Source of the DNA: Pontederia crassipes
Taxonomy: Eukaryota > Streptophyta > Magnoliopsida > Commelinales > Pontederiaceae
Length of the DNA: 64,000 nt
Assembly: GCA_030549335.1 (NCBI GenBank)
Contig: CM060194.1
Coordinates: 74,932,077 to 74,996,076 of the forward strand
Direction of reading: 5' to 3'
Below the pieces are notes generated by a model, which had not been told where the DNA came from, did no database searches, and saw only the letters and a list, made by a program, of their open reading frames with translations. Shown one piece after another: positions 1 through 13,700 of the stretch (position 1 is its first letter; every line of letters begins with the position of its first letter). The position numbers were made by a program, and so were the translations under genes.

Positions 1-41
1 TATTAAGACTTTGAAGATGTGGATTTACATTTACCTAAGAA

Positions 42-178
42 CAACAACAACAATAACAAAGCCTTATCCCACTAGGTGGGGTCAGCTACATGGATCATAC
101 GACGCCTTCGTAGATCCATGTTCATAAGATTCGACAGGATTTTACGCTGGCTGTCGGGGCCTAACGCAACCCTCCTCC
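42..178 (-). mobile_element. SINE copy, same family, 5' truncated
   Basis: Near-identical to the SINE at 18,143-18,329 over its 3' part, including the GATCCATGTAGC and CCACCTAGTGGGATAAGG segments and the (TTG)n tail read on the minus strand. Flanking direct repeats TTTACATTTACCTAAGAA occur at 24-41 and 179-196 (up to 18 bp; the outermost bases may belong to the element). It probably lies in a myosin intron or the 3' flank. Confidence 0.83.
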
Positions 179-1264
179 TTTACATTTACCTAAGAAGCCA
201 GAAGAAAAAAAATCGAAAGAAAGGAAATGATGATAGGAGTGAATTCCCAAAAAGTAACTATCTGCCTCCTCACTTCCTCACAAAAAATGTATGTTGTACA
301 ATATCCTCTATGTAACATCATTCTCCTGCAAAAAGATTGTGGTTGCGCTGTAGCCAAATAGCCCTCATGACCGCCATGGCTATTATCCATGGATGCCTCC
401 ATCCCTAGTTTCCTCGCACATAAGTGGTCCGTAGAGAACTCCAAAGCATATCCACCATCAAAGCATCAATGTTGAGCCATTGCACCCATTGCCACAACTC
501 GGATGTGATAGGGAAGTTTCGTTTTGTAAAAGAACACCAATATGTACTTGCTCTCATAAAAAAATTGTAAGCATTTTCTATTCTGAAGATCCATTTTGGA
601 TGTGATTTTCTGAAAAAGTACTTGGTGCTTGATGGGGAGAGCTAAGTTATTTATGTAGCTAAAGTAGAAAATAGAAATCATTTATATTAACATAATGTAT
701 GGTGTAAAGTTTCTAAGTTTCTGTTAGGATTTTTGTATGATAGGAATTATGCACCGACGAACGCACCAAGAATTTAAAGCAACGCAGAATTTTAGATGAA
801 AACAGAAGAGGTTACAAATCAGATTATTTTTTATTGGACCCTAGATAGTTTATATAGGCACTCCCTTTACAGATGATAGAAATTACAAACCGATTAGGAC
901 TCTAGATTAATCTCAAAATAGGACACATATCTCGTAATATGGAAATAAATCGTCTGAATCACAAACATAATTCATCTTAATATTTTGACCCCCATAGTGT
1001 GAGAGCGTCTTTTACTTCGGAGTGCCTTGGCTACCAAATGAATTTCCGGTTGGAGTAGGATTCAAGACATTATTAACAGTTTCCATATCTTATCAGATTA
1101 ATAATTATGTACAATAATAAATTCGATGACCCAGTCATACTCTAATTTTCATAATAACTCCTTAGGAGGCTAAAGGACAAAGTTGACAGGTTAATAAGAA
1201 CCTTGTTTATTATGAACACACTTACAAAATCATCATTATATTTAATAGCACAAGCAACTTCACT
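178..1264. other. Non-coding interval, possible LTR debris
   Basis: Left of the myosin exons. No exon, tRNA or intact repeat is recognised. The part around 718-1,110 (phrases such as ATTTATATAGGCACTCCC and CCCCCATAGTGTGAGAGC on the plus strand) has the style of a reversed copia-type LTR, but no paired termini or target duplication could be placed. Confidence 0.3.
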
Positions 1265-1274
1265 AAAATGTCCC

Positions 1275-2283
1275 GGGTAAATTACACGAATGGTCCCCCA
1301 ACTATGAGTCGATTTTCAGTTAGTCCCCCAACTTCAATTTATAACCAGAACGTCCTCCATCTTTCACTTTCTTGCACGCCTAGTCCTCTTGACCGGTGAT
1401 CACAAGTTCCCCGGTTGCCTTGTTGACGTGGCCGACTTTCTCTCTCATCCACGTCAGCTTAAATCGGCCACGTCAGCGTAAAAATTTTAAAAAATAAAAA
1501 AAAATATGAAACTGTCCATGTCATTAAAAAAATAAAAAAAAAGTTGGAGAGAGAGAGAGAGGGAGGGGGCGCCCCCCTCCCGATCCAGCTCGCCGGTGAC
1601 TAGATCGGAGGGGGGCGACCCCTCTGGTCGAGCTCCACTTCCCTCTCTCTCCCGCACAGCGAGGTCGCCCCCCTCCCTCTCTCTCCCGCACGGCGAGAGA
1701 AAGAGGGAAGGGGGCGACCGCCCCCCTCCAGTCGAGCTCGCCGGAGCTCCGCCCCCTCCAGTCGAGCTCGCCGGAGCTCGCCGGAGCTCGGTGAGCTCGA
1801 CGGAGCTCGGCGAGCTCGACTGGAGGGGGGCGGTCGCCCCCTTCCCTCTCTCTCTCTCCGTGCGGGAGAGAGGAGGGGGGCAACCGCCCCCCTCCAGTCG
1901 AGCTCGACTGGAGGGGGGCGGTTGCCCCCCTCCCTCTCTCTCTCTCTCACTCTAGTCGAGCTCGCCGATAGCTCACCGGCGAGCTGGATCGGAGGGGGGC
2001 GGTCGCCCCCCTCCCTCTCTCTCTCCAACTTTTTTTTTTAATGATGTGGACAGTTTCATATTTTTTATTATTTTTTAGAATTTTTACACTGACGTGGCCG
2101 ACTTAAGCTGACGTGGACGAGAGAGAAAGTCGACCATGTCAGTAAGGCAAACAGGGAACCTGTGATCACTGGTCAAGAGAACTAGGCGTGTAAGAAAGTG
2201 AAAGATGGAGGACGTTCTGGTTATAAATTGAAGTTGGGGGACCAACCGGAAATCGACTCAAAGTTGGGGGACCTAATTTACCC
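1275..2283. mobile_element. Foldback element with GC-rich nested palindromes
   Basis: The arms are inverted repeats of each other: the left begins GGGTAAATTACACGAATGG and the right ends GGGGGACCTAATTTACCC. The 10-bp direct repeat AAAATGTCCC lies on both sides (1,265-1,274 and 2,284-2,293). Long terminal inverted repeats with a 9-11-bp target duplication suggest a non-autonomous Mutator-like element. The core (about 1,560-2,010) is extremely GC-rich and built from short units around GAGCTCGCCGG and GGGGGCG between CT tracts, itself forming nested palindromes. No coding function is seen; frames across it are repeat artefacts. Confidence 0.85.
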
Positions 2284-2293
2284 AAAATGTCCC

Positions 2294-3896
2294 ACAAAAA
2301 GTAGTTTGTACTGATACATCACTGCCATCACATGATGCATATTAGTAATTAAGAGTACTCATTTCTAGTATCCCACAACGTATTTAGGTTGTTGCGACCC
2401 TTAGGCAGTCTTTGTGACAACAAGATATATGAACACTTATGGGGAGATCAGAATATCAACTCAAAAGTTTTTTTCCAACATTAATCTTTGGGTTTTAGCT
2501 CAACAGAAAAAGAAATTAGAGGATAATTAAATTAATATATGAATCACCAATGTCAAAGGTATCATTGCATAAATTGTTCCTGTGCTTGAGTGATTTCCAT
2601 CTCAAAAGGTCAGTGTTAACTAAATGAAAGAAGTTGCAAAACAATTGCTAACAGGAGTGACAAAAGAAATGGAGGTCTACAATCCATGAGAATGTTTTTG
2701 TCCAAACAATCAAATAAAAATATAGTAAATCCAACATTGTGGAAGAAAGTTTTGAGCTAGTTCTTTTTTTCTTTCTGTTCTAAAGAAAAATAAACGAAAC
2801 AATCAATCAACAAAATGCAGCTGCTGCTAACCCTTGAACGTTTAGGAATAATTTGGTCTCAAATAAACTTCACAGATGAGTAAGCAGACAATAATCTCTG
2901 CGCTCAGGAACAGGAATAACCAATGAGTTCATAAAGTATATAAACATAAGAATGTTAGTCCTAGAAACCTGACGTCCAAGGGAAAATAACAACCAAGGAC
3001 ATGTGGCTCCTGATTTGAGTTGACCTTTGTTTAACGGGTTTTTGTTTGTTTTAGAGAGAATGTGTAGTGGCATTATTGCATTGTTCCATGCTGTCAAAGG
3101 AAATATTACATTCTTCCAGTAAAAGACTGGAAATTTGTAAGGGTCTCTGGTGTAAAACTGTGGATCAGTTTATATAGGTCGATAGGGACTTGTACCGTCC
3201 CATCTCAGCCATCATATTGATCAAATACTATTCATCCTATAGGACTAAGTCTCTCCTGATCCTTTTCTTTCTCTAAAATTCCTTCTTCTCCTATTTATAT
3301 ATTTCACTGTCCCATATCAATATCGTGATTTCAATTATGTTTTTTTCTCTTTTTTTTAGATCTAGGGTTGAATCATAGTCCAGCACCAAATGGATCAGCA
3401 ATCTCCATCAACATTTTCTATTTTTCTTTTATCTTCATGCTATGCTGGTGCAAACACCTCACACATTAGCATAGCACCCTTTCATGCTTGTGAGCTATCA
3501 AGGATCCAAAGTGTAGACTTACCCTCGTAACCTAATAAGAATTTATTATTCTAATACTGCTCACAAGGCTAATATTGCACATATGTGTTCAACAACCACC
3601 CATGTGGTAAAGCTCGCATATTTTTGGAATGTGTATAAGACTTTACCTCCACCTTTGTGGAGATGAATATCCTCCTCACTTCCATTGGCAAGGATCTTTC
3701 AAACCATATTTTCCACTCATCAACGCAAAGAGGCATGTTGAGTTTCAACACTATTTACTGTGACAGACATGCATCAACACATGCATGTCCAAAACCAAAT
3801 TTAGATACAATGCCCAAAGCTTCTATGTTCACTGGACTCATACAAATAGAAAATAGGATGCCTGAAAATGGAGCTACTAATTAACATCACACTCAC
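2294..3896. other. Non-coding interval, probably myosin intron
   Basis: Between the foldback element and the last visible myosin exon, which ends in a GTGAGT donor at 3,896-3,891. No next coiled-coil exon was found on the minus strand, so the intron must continue left. Confidence 0.5.
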
Positions 3897-4689
3897 CTTA
3901 AGTTTCTCATTCTCTGTAGTTATCTTATCCACAAGTTCTGTATCAATAACAGGGACCTCTTGTATAACAGGAGCTCTCCCAGATGCAACTTTAGCAGCTT
4001 CTTGCTCCTTCAGCAACATTGATTTGGCATCCTTTAATTGTGTTTGTGCATCTTGCAAGGCTAACTGCAGCTTTGTATTCTCCTGGGATTTTGCCTCTTC
4101 CATATCTGTCTGAAGGAATTAACAATTCACATCAGTTAAGAAGGCTCACATATTCGTTGGTATTCAACGAGTTAAATCAATTTAAAATTAGTGAAGTCTT
4201 GGCCAATCTAATAAAGATTTTTCCAAAAAGAGAATAAAATTTTCCAACAACAAAGAATTCATGTCTATTTATCAACCACACCATTTTGCCATCTGTCCTG
4301 AATATTAACAACAAAATGATACCTCAAAAAAGTATATAATTTTTTTTTGAAACGAGAAAGAAAAATTTTTTTTTTCACAGGAAAATGCCAAGGTCTGCGA
4401 AAGGATTGCCCTTCATATTAAGATTCGAAAGATAAATGAGTGCATATACCTCTGAGTGCATCTTCTAACATCATGAGATAATGCTACAGGTTAGATAAGC
4501 TGATCTGCTAACATTCTTCTTTATATGACAATAATAGGCAAATTTTGCTTTTTTTTCTCTTATCAGATACTGATGAACAAGGGTTAGATCATTTCAGTAG
4601 TTGTCCTTAAAAAAAATCAGTTGTCAGAAGAACATTGATGAACAACCAAAGCAAAAACATCAACACGATGGGCAACTACCAAAATCTTG

Positions 4690-4726
<37 letters not shown>

Positions 4727-7700
4727 AGGGGGAAAAGGATGACTAGGAGAGGTTGGGTGATCATCCTCTTTGTATTAATACCAAAAATTCATAAAATTTA
4801 CAAGTATGGATGGAGACTAATGCTCTAAAAAACATGGGAGAAAAAGCAAATAAGGTGGGACATCTTCCAAAAAGCTACTCTCTCTCCCCCCCCCCCCCCC
4901 CTTTTTGTACAAGAAAGAGGAGTGATGTACTTGTTCCAACTATAGCAAGATATAATATACTCACCCTAATGCGTTTTTCCAGTTGAAGGCGCCATGTAAG
5001 TTCCTCGACTTGCTTTTCTAACAAATTTTTGGCAGCTTGAAGAGCACCAGTTTCTCTAGCAGCCTGAAGAATAAGGTTATTAAGAAGCAGAAAGATTAGA
5101 TCCAGGTTTCATCATGAAATAAATAGCAATAAGGAAAACTCCAATACAGTGTATTCTCAACTAACAACACAAACCTTCATTACCTTCGAAGTAATGATTT
5201 GAAAAAAGTCACAAAGATTTTATTGGTCAAGAGCGGAATAAAATTTTGAAAGAGGTTTTTCTCAATGATGACATGAATTTTTTTTTTTTGAAACGTTTAG
5301 TCTTATGTCCCCATCAACTTTAACCAAATCAATCTACCAAGTATAATGAATGAGGTAATACTTTAATGATTGAAACACAAGACTTAAGCATGAAGGTTCT
5401 GACCATTTTAAGCTTTCGTAGCTCCCGTCTTGCTACTCTCCCTCTCCAAGCACATTGTGTAATTATTGCTGCCTTCCTTAAGCTTGAATAGTGTAAACGT
5501 GCCGTGTATCCGCGCCAATAACTCTGAGAAGGAAAAAGTTAAATTTGCAAATATGATGAAAGCATATATCTTCTAAGCCAATTAAAGAACCTCTGCATCA
5601 AATGCTAACCCGCCAAAAAAACCAATTACATTTAAAACAAAAAATGATGATAAAATTTATCATGAAATACACAAAACTTTGATAAATTAAGCATCTACAA
5701 AAAGTTAGTCACATTTTAGACCATGGTTTGTAATTAATGTCTAACTCACACTCAATTTGAGATCCACCACACGTGAAATCCAAACTTCACAAAAGTACAA
5801 GAAGAAAAATAGATATAAGAACGAGTAAATTTCAGTGATGGTCATCCAACTTAGGGAGCATTCCCAATAAGGTCATCCAACTTCATTTTGTAACAAGACG
5901 TTCATCCAACTTTAGAATCATTTTAGCAAAGGTCATCGCGACCAGTTATAGCCAATAAACTAGTAAATCGCTGACGTGGCGCTGACTTGGATGCTTACGT
6001 GGCACCACGTTAGTATTTTCTCTCTCCTCCACGCCGAATTAAAAAATAAAAATTGCCACGTCAACAATTTTTCTCTTTGTTCCATCCAAACTTTTCTTTT
6101 GTATCTACATGGTCATCCAACTTTCAGATAAAGTCATTCAACTTTTCAAATTTTCAATCGCGATCATCATTAAAAACTTAAAATAAAAAATAATAATAAT
6201 AAACATAAGAAATAAAAATTTGAAGACACTTAGACTGACTCGGTACATTTTTTTGGCACGATCCATTCAGATCGAGCCGTCCAAACTTTTTATGTGTATT
6301 AAATATATAATATTATAATAATTAATAATTTTTTAATTATGGAAATAAAAAATTACAAAAATAACATACCAATTATATCTTTATATTATATTATGATATT
6401 TTTATATAATACCGAGCCGACCCCACCTAGTGGGATAAGGCTTTGTTGTTGTTGTTGTTATTTTTATATAATACCGAGTCAAATCGTAATGGCTCGTCCA
6501 GCGGGTTGCTGATCCAAACACGATTTTTTTATATAATATTATGATAATTAATAATTTTGATTTTTAATATTATGATAATTAATAATTTGGCTCAACAATC
6601 CACTAAATGTTGGGCCGTGCCTAGCACTCCACAGAGGAGCCATTACGATTTGAAAGTATTTATTTTCTAATTATAATATCTATTTGTTGTTGTTGTTGTA
6701 TAATATCTATTATTATTTTAAATTTTAGTGCAAAGAAATAAATAGTGTATTTTTTTATTTCCTTAACTAAAAATAATTAATTATCATAATATTATATATT
6801 TAATACACATAAAATATTTGGGCAGCTCGATATGAATGGGTCATGCCAAAAAAAGTATCGAGTCAGTCTAAGTGTCTTCAAATTTTTAATTTAATTTTTA
6901 TGTTTATTATTTTTTATTTTTTATTTTTTATTTCAAGTTTTTAATGATAACCGCGATTGAAAATTTGAAAAGTTAAATGACCTTGTCTGAAAATTTTGAA
7001 AAGTTGGATAACCATGTACATACAAAAGAAAAGTTTGGATGGAGCAGAGTGAAAAATGCTGATGTGGCATTTTTTATTTTTTTTAATCTAACGTGAAGGA
7101 GAGAGAAAATGCTGATGTGGTGTCATGTAAGCATCCACGTTAGCGCCACGTCAGTGATTTACCGGTTTACTGGCTATAATCGGTCGCGATAACCTTGGCT
7201 GAAATGATTCTAAAGTTAGATGGACGTCATATTACAAAATGAAGTTTGATGACCTTACTGGGAAATGCCCCCTAAGTTGGATGACCATCACTAAAATTTA
7301 CTCATATAAGAACCCTTTGAGAAACACTCTTGAATCAGAAAATCAATAAAATGCAAAATCAAAGGAGCAACTTATGTACTTGACCATAGGCCAAAACACT
7401 CAACGTGTTGCTTTGACAACAAGCAAGGGAAGAAAATAAGACGTATATATGTTGACTATCGAGTCTGAGAATTCATATAAAGTTGATTTTTCTTTTTTGA
7501 GGAGGAGTTCATACAAATTTGATACAGGCTCCATAAATTCAAATCATAAACTCATATCTAGAACTCACGAAATTTATGCATCAATTAAATTTAATTAAAA
7601 CACTATTGATAAATTCTTAAATAAAATACTTTTTTATATTTACTTGACTTTTGAAAGTTTAAAATTATAAAATATGAACATATAGTCATTTTGTACTGTC

Positions 7701-10700
7701 ATCATACGATTTATGAAAAAACAACTCGAGATATATTTTTGGTCAACTCCAATCTTAATCTCCTCTAAAAAAGAAAACTCCATTCATAATCACTAATAAG
7801 CTAGTTAAACAAAATATTCAATATTTTACAAATCACTTTTTCTTCTACAAATGAAAAGTCGTGTAAATTTTGTAAATTCGAATAAAATCGTTTAAAATCT
7901 ATAAGCATCTATGTGATCAATTAATGAGTGGATCTGAAAGGTTTAAGTTATAAAATATTCTTTTAGAGGAAAGTCATATAAAATTTTATGTTAATCTGAC
8001 TCTTTTTTTAAGACGTAAAGTGTATCGATTTATCAATTTGACTCGTTCGATTTACTTGAACTCTTATACTGGACTCATTTGATTTACTTGAACTCTTATA
8101 CCGGTAAGAATTTAAGAATTCTCTAGATTCCAAAAAAACTTGTTGTCAAATGATTCAACACAAATGATGGTACATCTACCTGAATAATAACTGCAGCTTT
8201 CCTCTCTCGTCTGCGGTGAAGTTCCTTACGAGTGGTCATACCCCGGATGCCAGATTGAATGGCAACTGATGCAGCGCGGATATCCCTGTAGTCCTTTCTT
8301 GCAAGATGCATACGAAGATAAGTTTGAATCCTCACTGAAGCAGCTTCTCTACGCATGTTCTCATAAAATTGTCGTGCAATTCGACCTTCATTAAAAATAA
8401 AACATAAATTGCATTCTCATAAAAGATATTGTTAATAGTTACAACAGATTTAGGTTGTATTTATAATCTGAAAACAATAAGGGTAAAGAAAAAAGAAACT
8501 AAGAACATTACCTCTGCATGCAGCTTGTAGATTAATTGCTGTTTCCCTGATCAAAATGAAATATTTACGTGCCAAATGTGCTCGGAATCTCCTCTGAATT
8601 TTTTTAGCAGCTAGTCCTAGTACTTCGTTTCTACGAGCATCCAATTCAGCCATCTGACCAGCTCGAAGAAAAACCTTTGTCTTCCCTATCTGGAAGTTCA
8701 AAGCCTCAGGTAAACCAACAGACTCTATATGATTATACCTTATGTATTGTAATATTTATACCCAACAGAAGAATAAAGGTGCAAGAAATTTGCGGCAACT
8801 AGAGTTAATAGTCCTGATTCTTTATAGTTTCATATTTTGTGTAATTCTCAGGGAGAGCCATATCCTTTACAAGTGATTAGTATTTTCCTCTGTTCCGCTT
8901 CCCTCTACAGCAGTTCTTGTTATGAACTGAAACATTCTGCCTAACTGGTAAACATTGTCCATTTAGATAAACAACTGTGTATTCCTCTATCTTTACTAAG
9001 AAAAAGAAATAGAACATAGGATGCTTCATTCCCCTTGACATAGTTAATAGTTATCTCTATACTGCACAAGCTTCTAGTTCAACATAAAAAGGTCTCATCC
9101 CATACCTTACTCTGTTCTCGTCTAAGTTGCCCTCAAATTCATTGAAGATGATAAGTTGATGACATTGTACATCTGATCTAAACATCATATTCTTATTCTA
9201 TTAAAACATGTCATTACATTTCTAGGTTTCAATAATATAGCCTGATCTTCGTACCTGATAATCTTTGAGCCCCACCCCATCTAAAATCCGTCTTGCAGCC
9301 ACAGTCTCGTCAATGCTACCACAAAATATATAGTTATATGCATAGCTGTTTAAAGTTAATACGCCACAGATCTAAACCCCCATCCAGGAACCTACCATCC
9401 ATTCAGTGCTTCAGATGCAAGGATGCCAAATCGGTCTACAAATTCATCAAATGTCCGACGTGTAGGAAATCCAGCACAGCTTATTCTAATGGCCTCCAAC
9501 ACCCCCTGTATCCAAGAAGAGAAGACCAGAAGATAAGTTATGCACACCAAAGCAAAAACCCATGATAACAGAAACAGAAGTTCAAAAGAAGTACCCCACA
9601 ACGGAGCTGTTGTAGAACATTAGTATTCTCAAAAATTGCTGGTTTGAGAAGATTATTAGGTTTAACACAGCGGATATAATGTGGCTCAGTTGCACTCAGT
9701 GTTTCCAATAATGTTTGCAGTTGTTGCTGAAAATAAACACAATATAATATTAATGTTCATTTGATCAATGATGATTAAAGGCATAGATCAAGACAAATTG
9801 CACAGTCAATGTTATAGTTATTTCACCTTAAATCTTGAGCTTATTGATGAGAACTTTGAGGACTTGGATGAATCTTCAGATGGTGGGAAGAGACTTGAGA
9901 CAAAGTCACAATTAGAAGAATTTAGTAATTCTTGATGCTCAGCAACAATGTAATCTTTGTTCTTGTCTAGAAATAACTCTGTTTGGTACGTCACCTGAAA
10001 ACACAAAACTATCAATTTCTTGTTTATCACTTCGAAACATTAGCTGATGAGTTTATAGAAAAATAAGAAAAGCGTCTACTCACGTCACCCGCATAGTGAT
10101 GGATGGTAAAATCTGAGCGTGATAGTTTGGGCTTGCTGAAACATCCATGACTTCTAAATGTCTGGTATAGCTTCTCCGCAAATGTTTCATGTGTTGATCG
10201 TGGCAACATACTGCGAGACAAAACAAAAAATTTAGTTTTTCAATTGCTTTATCATTAAATTATTATCTATGCTTTGAATCAGATGAATTAACCAGCATGC
10301 ATACCAAGCTTCATTAAGAAGAGAAATTATCCCACCAGGTTTCTGAAATAGATGGAAATAGCAGAATTCAGATAAACATATTGCCTTGATTGACAGTAAA
10401 CCTTGAAAAAAATAGTCAAGAGAACACAACGTAAAGGTTAAAATCAAAGATGTTTTGCCGTGTTCTTTATTCTCACACAGACAATGCGGGTAATGCAGAG
10501 ACAGAGTAACTACTTTGGGCCTTTGATTGGCATAGTCATAATTCAAAATCAAATGGTTTGAACATTATTACAAAAGGAAATGTTCTCAGGGCAAACAGTG
10601 GGAAGAAAGTGTATCAAGCGGTAAAAACAAGAATCAACTTTAATCTTTGGGCTCATGATTCGGCCAAATGAAGTTTTTTTTTTTTTGAGTAGAAAAAGGA

Positions 10701-13700
10701 TGACTACCAAAGTTGTGGTTGTCATCCAGCAATGTATATATATGAAAGTATGAGAAGATGTTCAGGTGAGAGCTCTCGGAGAGAGCAGCAAAAGGTGACC
10801 AAGGTCACAACAGAAAAGCTAGCCAAAACCCCACTCTCTAATAAGAAATGAGATGCGGTGTACAACACGCTCAGGCTGACATCGCTCCCCACAAAAAATA
10901 ATCCAATTGCGCTGAAGCCAAATGGCCCAGGCACCGGCCAAGAAGGTCATCAATGGCGCTCCCCAACTCTGTCTCTGATGCAACATGCTTCGGAAGGTCT
11001 GCCATATGGACTCTGGATAGAGAAAATGTCGCAATGGAAGTCTGCTGCCATATGCCCCGAGATGTGGGGCAATCGAAAAAAAGGTGAATGATGTCCTCGG
11101 CTGACTCGCTGCAAAAGACGCAAGAAATATCGCTATACGGAGCCCAACACGCCCTGTAGGTCCTGGTAAGAAGCCGTCCATACCGTAAAAGCCAAGCAAA
11201 GATCTTGACTTTAAGCGGCACCCGAATATGCCAAATGAGTCTGCAATCCGTCCTGAAATCCTCGGGGAGCGTAGAGGGAAGAAAGCGAATATAGAAGCTG
11301 CGCACCGAGAAGGACTCCGATAGCCAAACCCAACCATCTGACCTGGACTGGTCCGGACGTATCCCGGCCAATCGCTGGTGGAGGGCCAATAAGTCAGTGA
11401 AGCGCTGATCTGACAAATGTGCTTTGAACCAGGGAGACCAAACAGCGGAGCCTGACTCCCCCTCTTCGGACTAGATGTCTGCAACCGTCGCCTCGGGGAA
11501 AGTCGAGAGGGCCCAAAGACGGGGGAAAGCCTCAGCAAGAGGGCCACTAGCTGTCCAGGCATGAGGCAAGAAGGAGAAATCCCTCCCCGAGCCAAGGGAA
11601 GGAACCATAAGGTCACATACCCGCGGCGCCATGGCCGCTACACCCCGCCAGAAAGATGATGCCCCTCGGGGTAGAATGAATCTCGACTCCCATGATAGAT
11701 CCCGACCATAGCAGGTATCGAACACCGAACGCCACAAACTATCCTCTGGCCCCATAATCCGCCTGAGCCAACGAGCTAGAAGAACCCAATTGGCATACCG
11801 TAAATCGTGGACCCCTAGGCCGCGGTGAGAGGCAGGCCGGCAAATACTGGTCCAGTCAACTAGGTGGACGCCGCGATGATCGGGACCACGCCCCTACCAA
11901 AAAAATTGCTCCTGAGTGAGTCTAAACGTCTGAGAACCTGAGCTGGTAGTGGCAGGACCGACATGTAATACGTCGGGAGGGCCGAGAGCACCGACCGTAG
12001 TAGAACGAGTCGGCCCCCGCGCGACAATAGACGTGCACTCCAACCGTGAAGTCTATGCTCCATACGCTCAATAACTGACATCCAACCTCTAGAGGCAATG
12101 CAACGGTCCGAAAGCGGGAGTCCCAAGTAGGTGATCGGAAGAGTGCTAATCGGTGTATGAAGCTGGGATGCACACCAATGAGCCTCCTCTGGAATCATGC
12201 TAAAGGGGATGAATGAAGACTTGGCATGATTAATCTAGAGACCAGTCGTCGCGCTGAAAATATCTAAAAGTGTCGCGTCCCGATGAGCCTCCTGCTCTGA
12301 GCCCTCGATGAAGAAAATGGTATCGTCCGCGTACCGGAGCAAAGGTACGAGGCTCGTGGAGAAACCACGAAAAAGTCCCGCCTCGCAGGAAGCCTGGGTG
12401 CATCTGGCAAGAGCATCAACACCTAGGACAAACAGCATGGGGGCCAAAGGGCAACCCTGTCGGACTCCTCTCTGAGGCTGAACCCAGTCTCCAAAACGGG
12501 TCCCGTTGACCAGGACCGAGAAAGAAGCGGAGGTGATGCACCGCTTCATCCAAGTGATCCAGGTCGTCGGGAAGCCTCTGACATGGAGGGCATGCCACAA
12601 GAAGGACCATGCAATCGTATCATAGGCCTTGGAGAAGTCCTGAGTGGTGCGCCTCCTCCACTGAAGTTGATGCCTCTATTTAGTTTGTGGATCATACAAT
12701 AGTCGTATATCTTGCCCCCATAAAAAGGAAAAATATTCATGTAAAACTTAAGTTCATGTGACACTTGCTGTTACATTCAGATGCCAAACATAAAAATGCC
12801 ACACAATATGAACCAACAACTTTTTATTCAGGGCAATACATTGATCAAGTTTCAATTGGATTTTCTTTAATGTAGCACATGTTCAATTTGCCTATGGATA
12901 GTGTTGGGGTACTGTAAAATTCAACCAATAAGAGGATACTAATGTGAGGCAATTTTGAGGAATAGTAATGTGAGTATAAATCTTAAAAAGAATCTGCAGA
13001 AACTTTAGAATGACAGAAAAACAAGTATACTAATATAGAAGCCATCAAAGTCTGGTGAGCCCTCCCCATTGAGGTCGACCGCCACTTCTCCTATAGAGAC
13101 TCGAGATAAAATAGTACAATGTGAATCAGATAAATGGGGCAGGTCCTGGGACCATCTCCATCTGCTTAGTGATCGCCTCTTGATGCCTCCCGATAGTAAG
13201 AGACGATGGCGCCGCCGATCTGATCATGACCTGATACCGCCAGACCCTCCACCTTGAGGTGGTTAATCAGGTTGGTGCAGTAGCAGCAACCTGCGTACAA
13301 GTAGGAAAAATGGGTGTTGACATCCCCCTCTCTAAGCAAAGTATACCAACAATGCTGCCTCTATTGGCTCTCCATTTCTGATCCTTAAGTTAAAAGATCA
13401 TCAAATAGTCTTTGTGACCTTGTTTGTCAGATCATGGGCATCCTCAATATGGTCCATCAGGAGTTCGCTGCCAGGGACTCAGCTTGACGTTGGCATCTGG
13501 CATCACGTATGTACCTCCAAAGTGAACCGAGGAAGGAAAGAAGGATGGTTAGGTGTGCAACTAACATCCTTGTTGAGTCTTCCATCGGTGTGCTCCGGCA
13601 CCAACTCCCTGAACCCCTCCTACAGGAGTCAAGAGAGCTTGAAAACGAAAGTATGAGTTTTGGTGTTGACCCTCATTGGACTGTCACAAGAGGGGGAGTG

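Larger units (their letters stand above)
5823..7303. mobile_element. 1.48-kb foldback element (Mutator-like, non-autonomous)
   Basis: Begins GAGTAAATTTCAGTGATGG and ends with the near reverse complement at 7,303. Target duplication ATATAAGAAC lies at 5,813-5,822 and 7,304-7,313. The arms pair over about 500 bp each, and the inner part (around 6,480-6,510 with 6,590-6,660) also holds inverted matches, so most of the element can fold on itself. Two tiny SINE insertions interrupt the centre. It lies in the myosin intron between exons 8180-8385 and 5404-5523. No protein is encoded. Confidence 0.85.

Noticed and set aside
1524..2028. Overlapping arginine/proline-rich frames on both strands
   Set aside because: Produced by the GC-rich palindromic core of the foldback element; no protein is supported.
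10819..11616. 265-codon minus-strand open frame
   Set aside because: It overlaps the LINE reverse-transcriptase/zf-RVT frame in another phase and shows no domain; a shadow of GC-rich LINE coding sequence.
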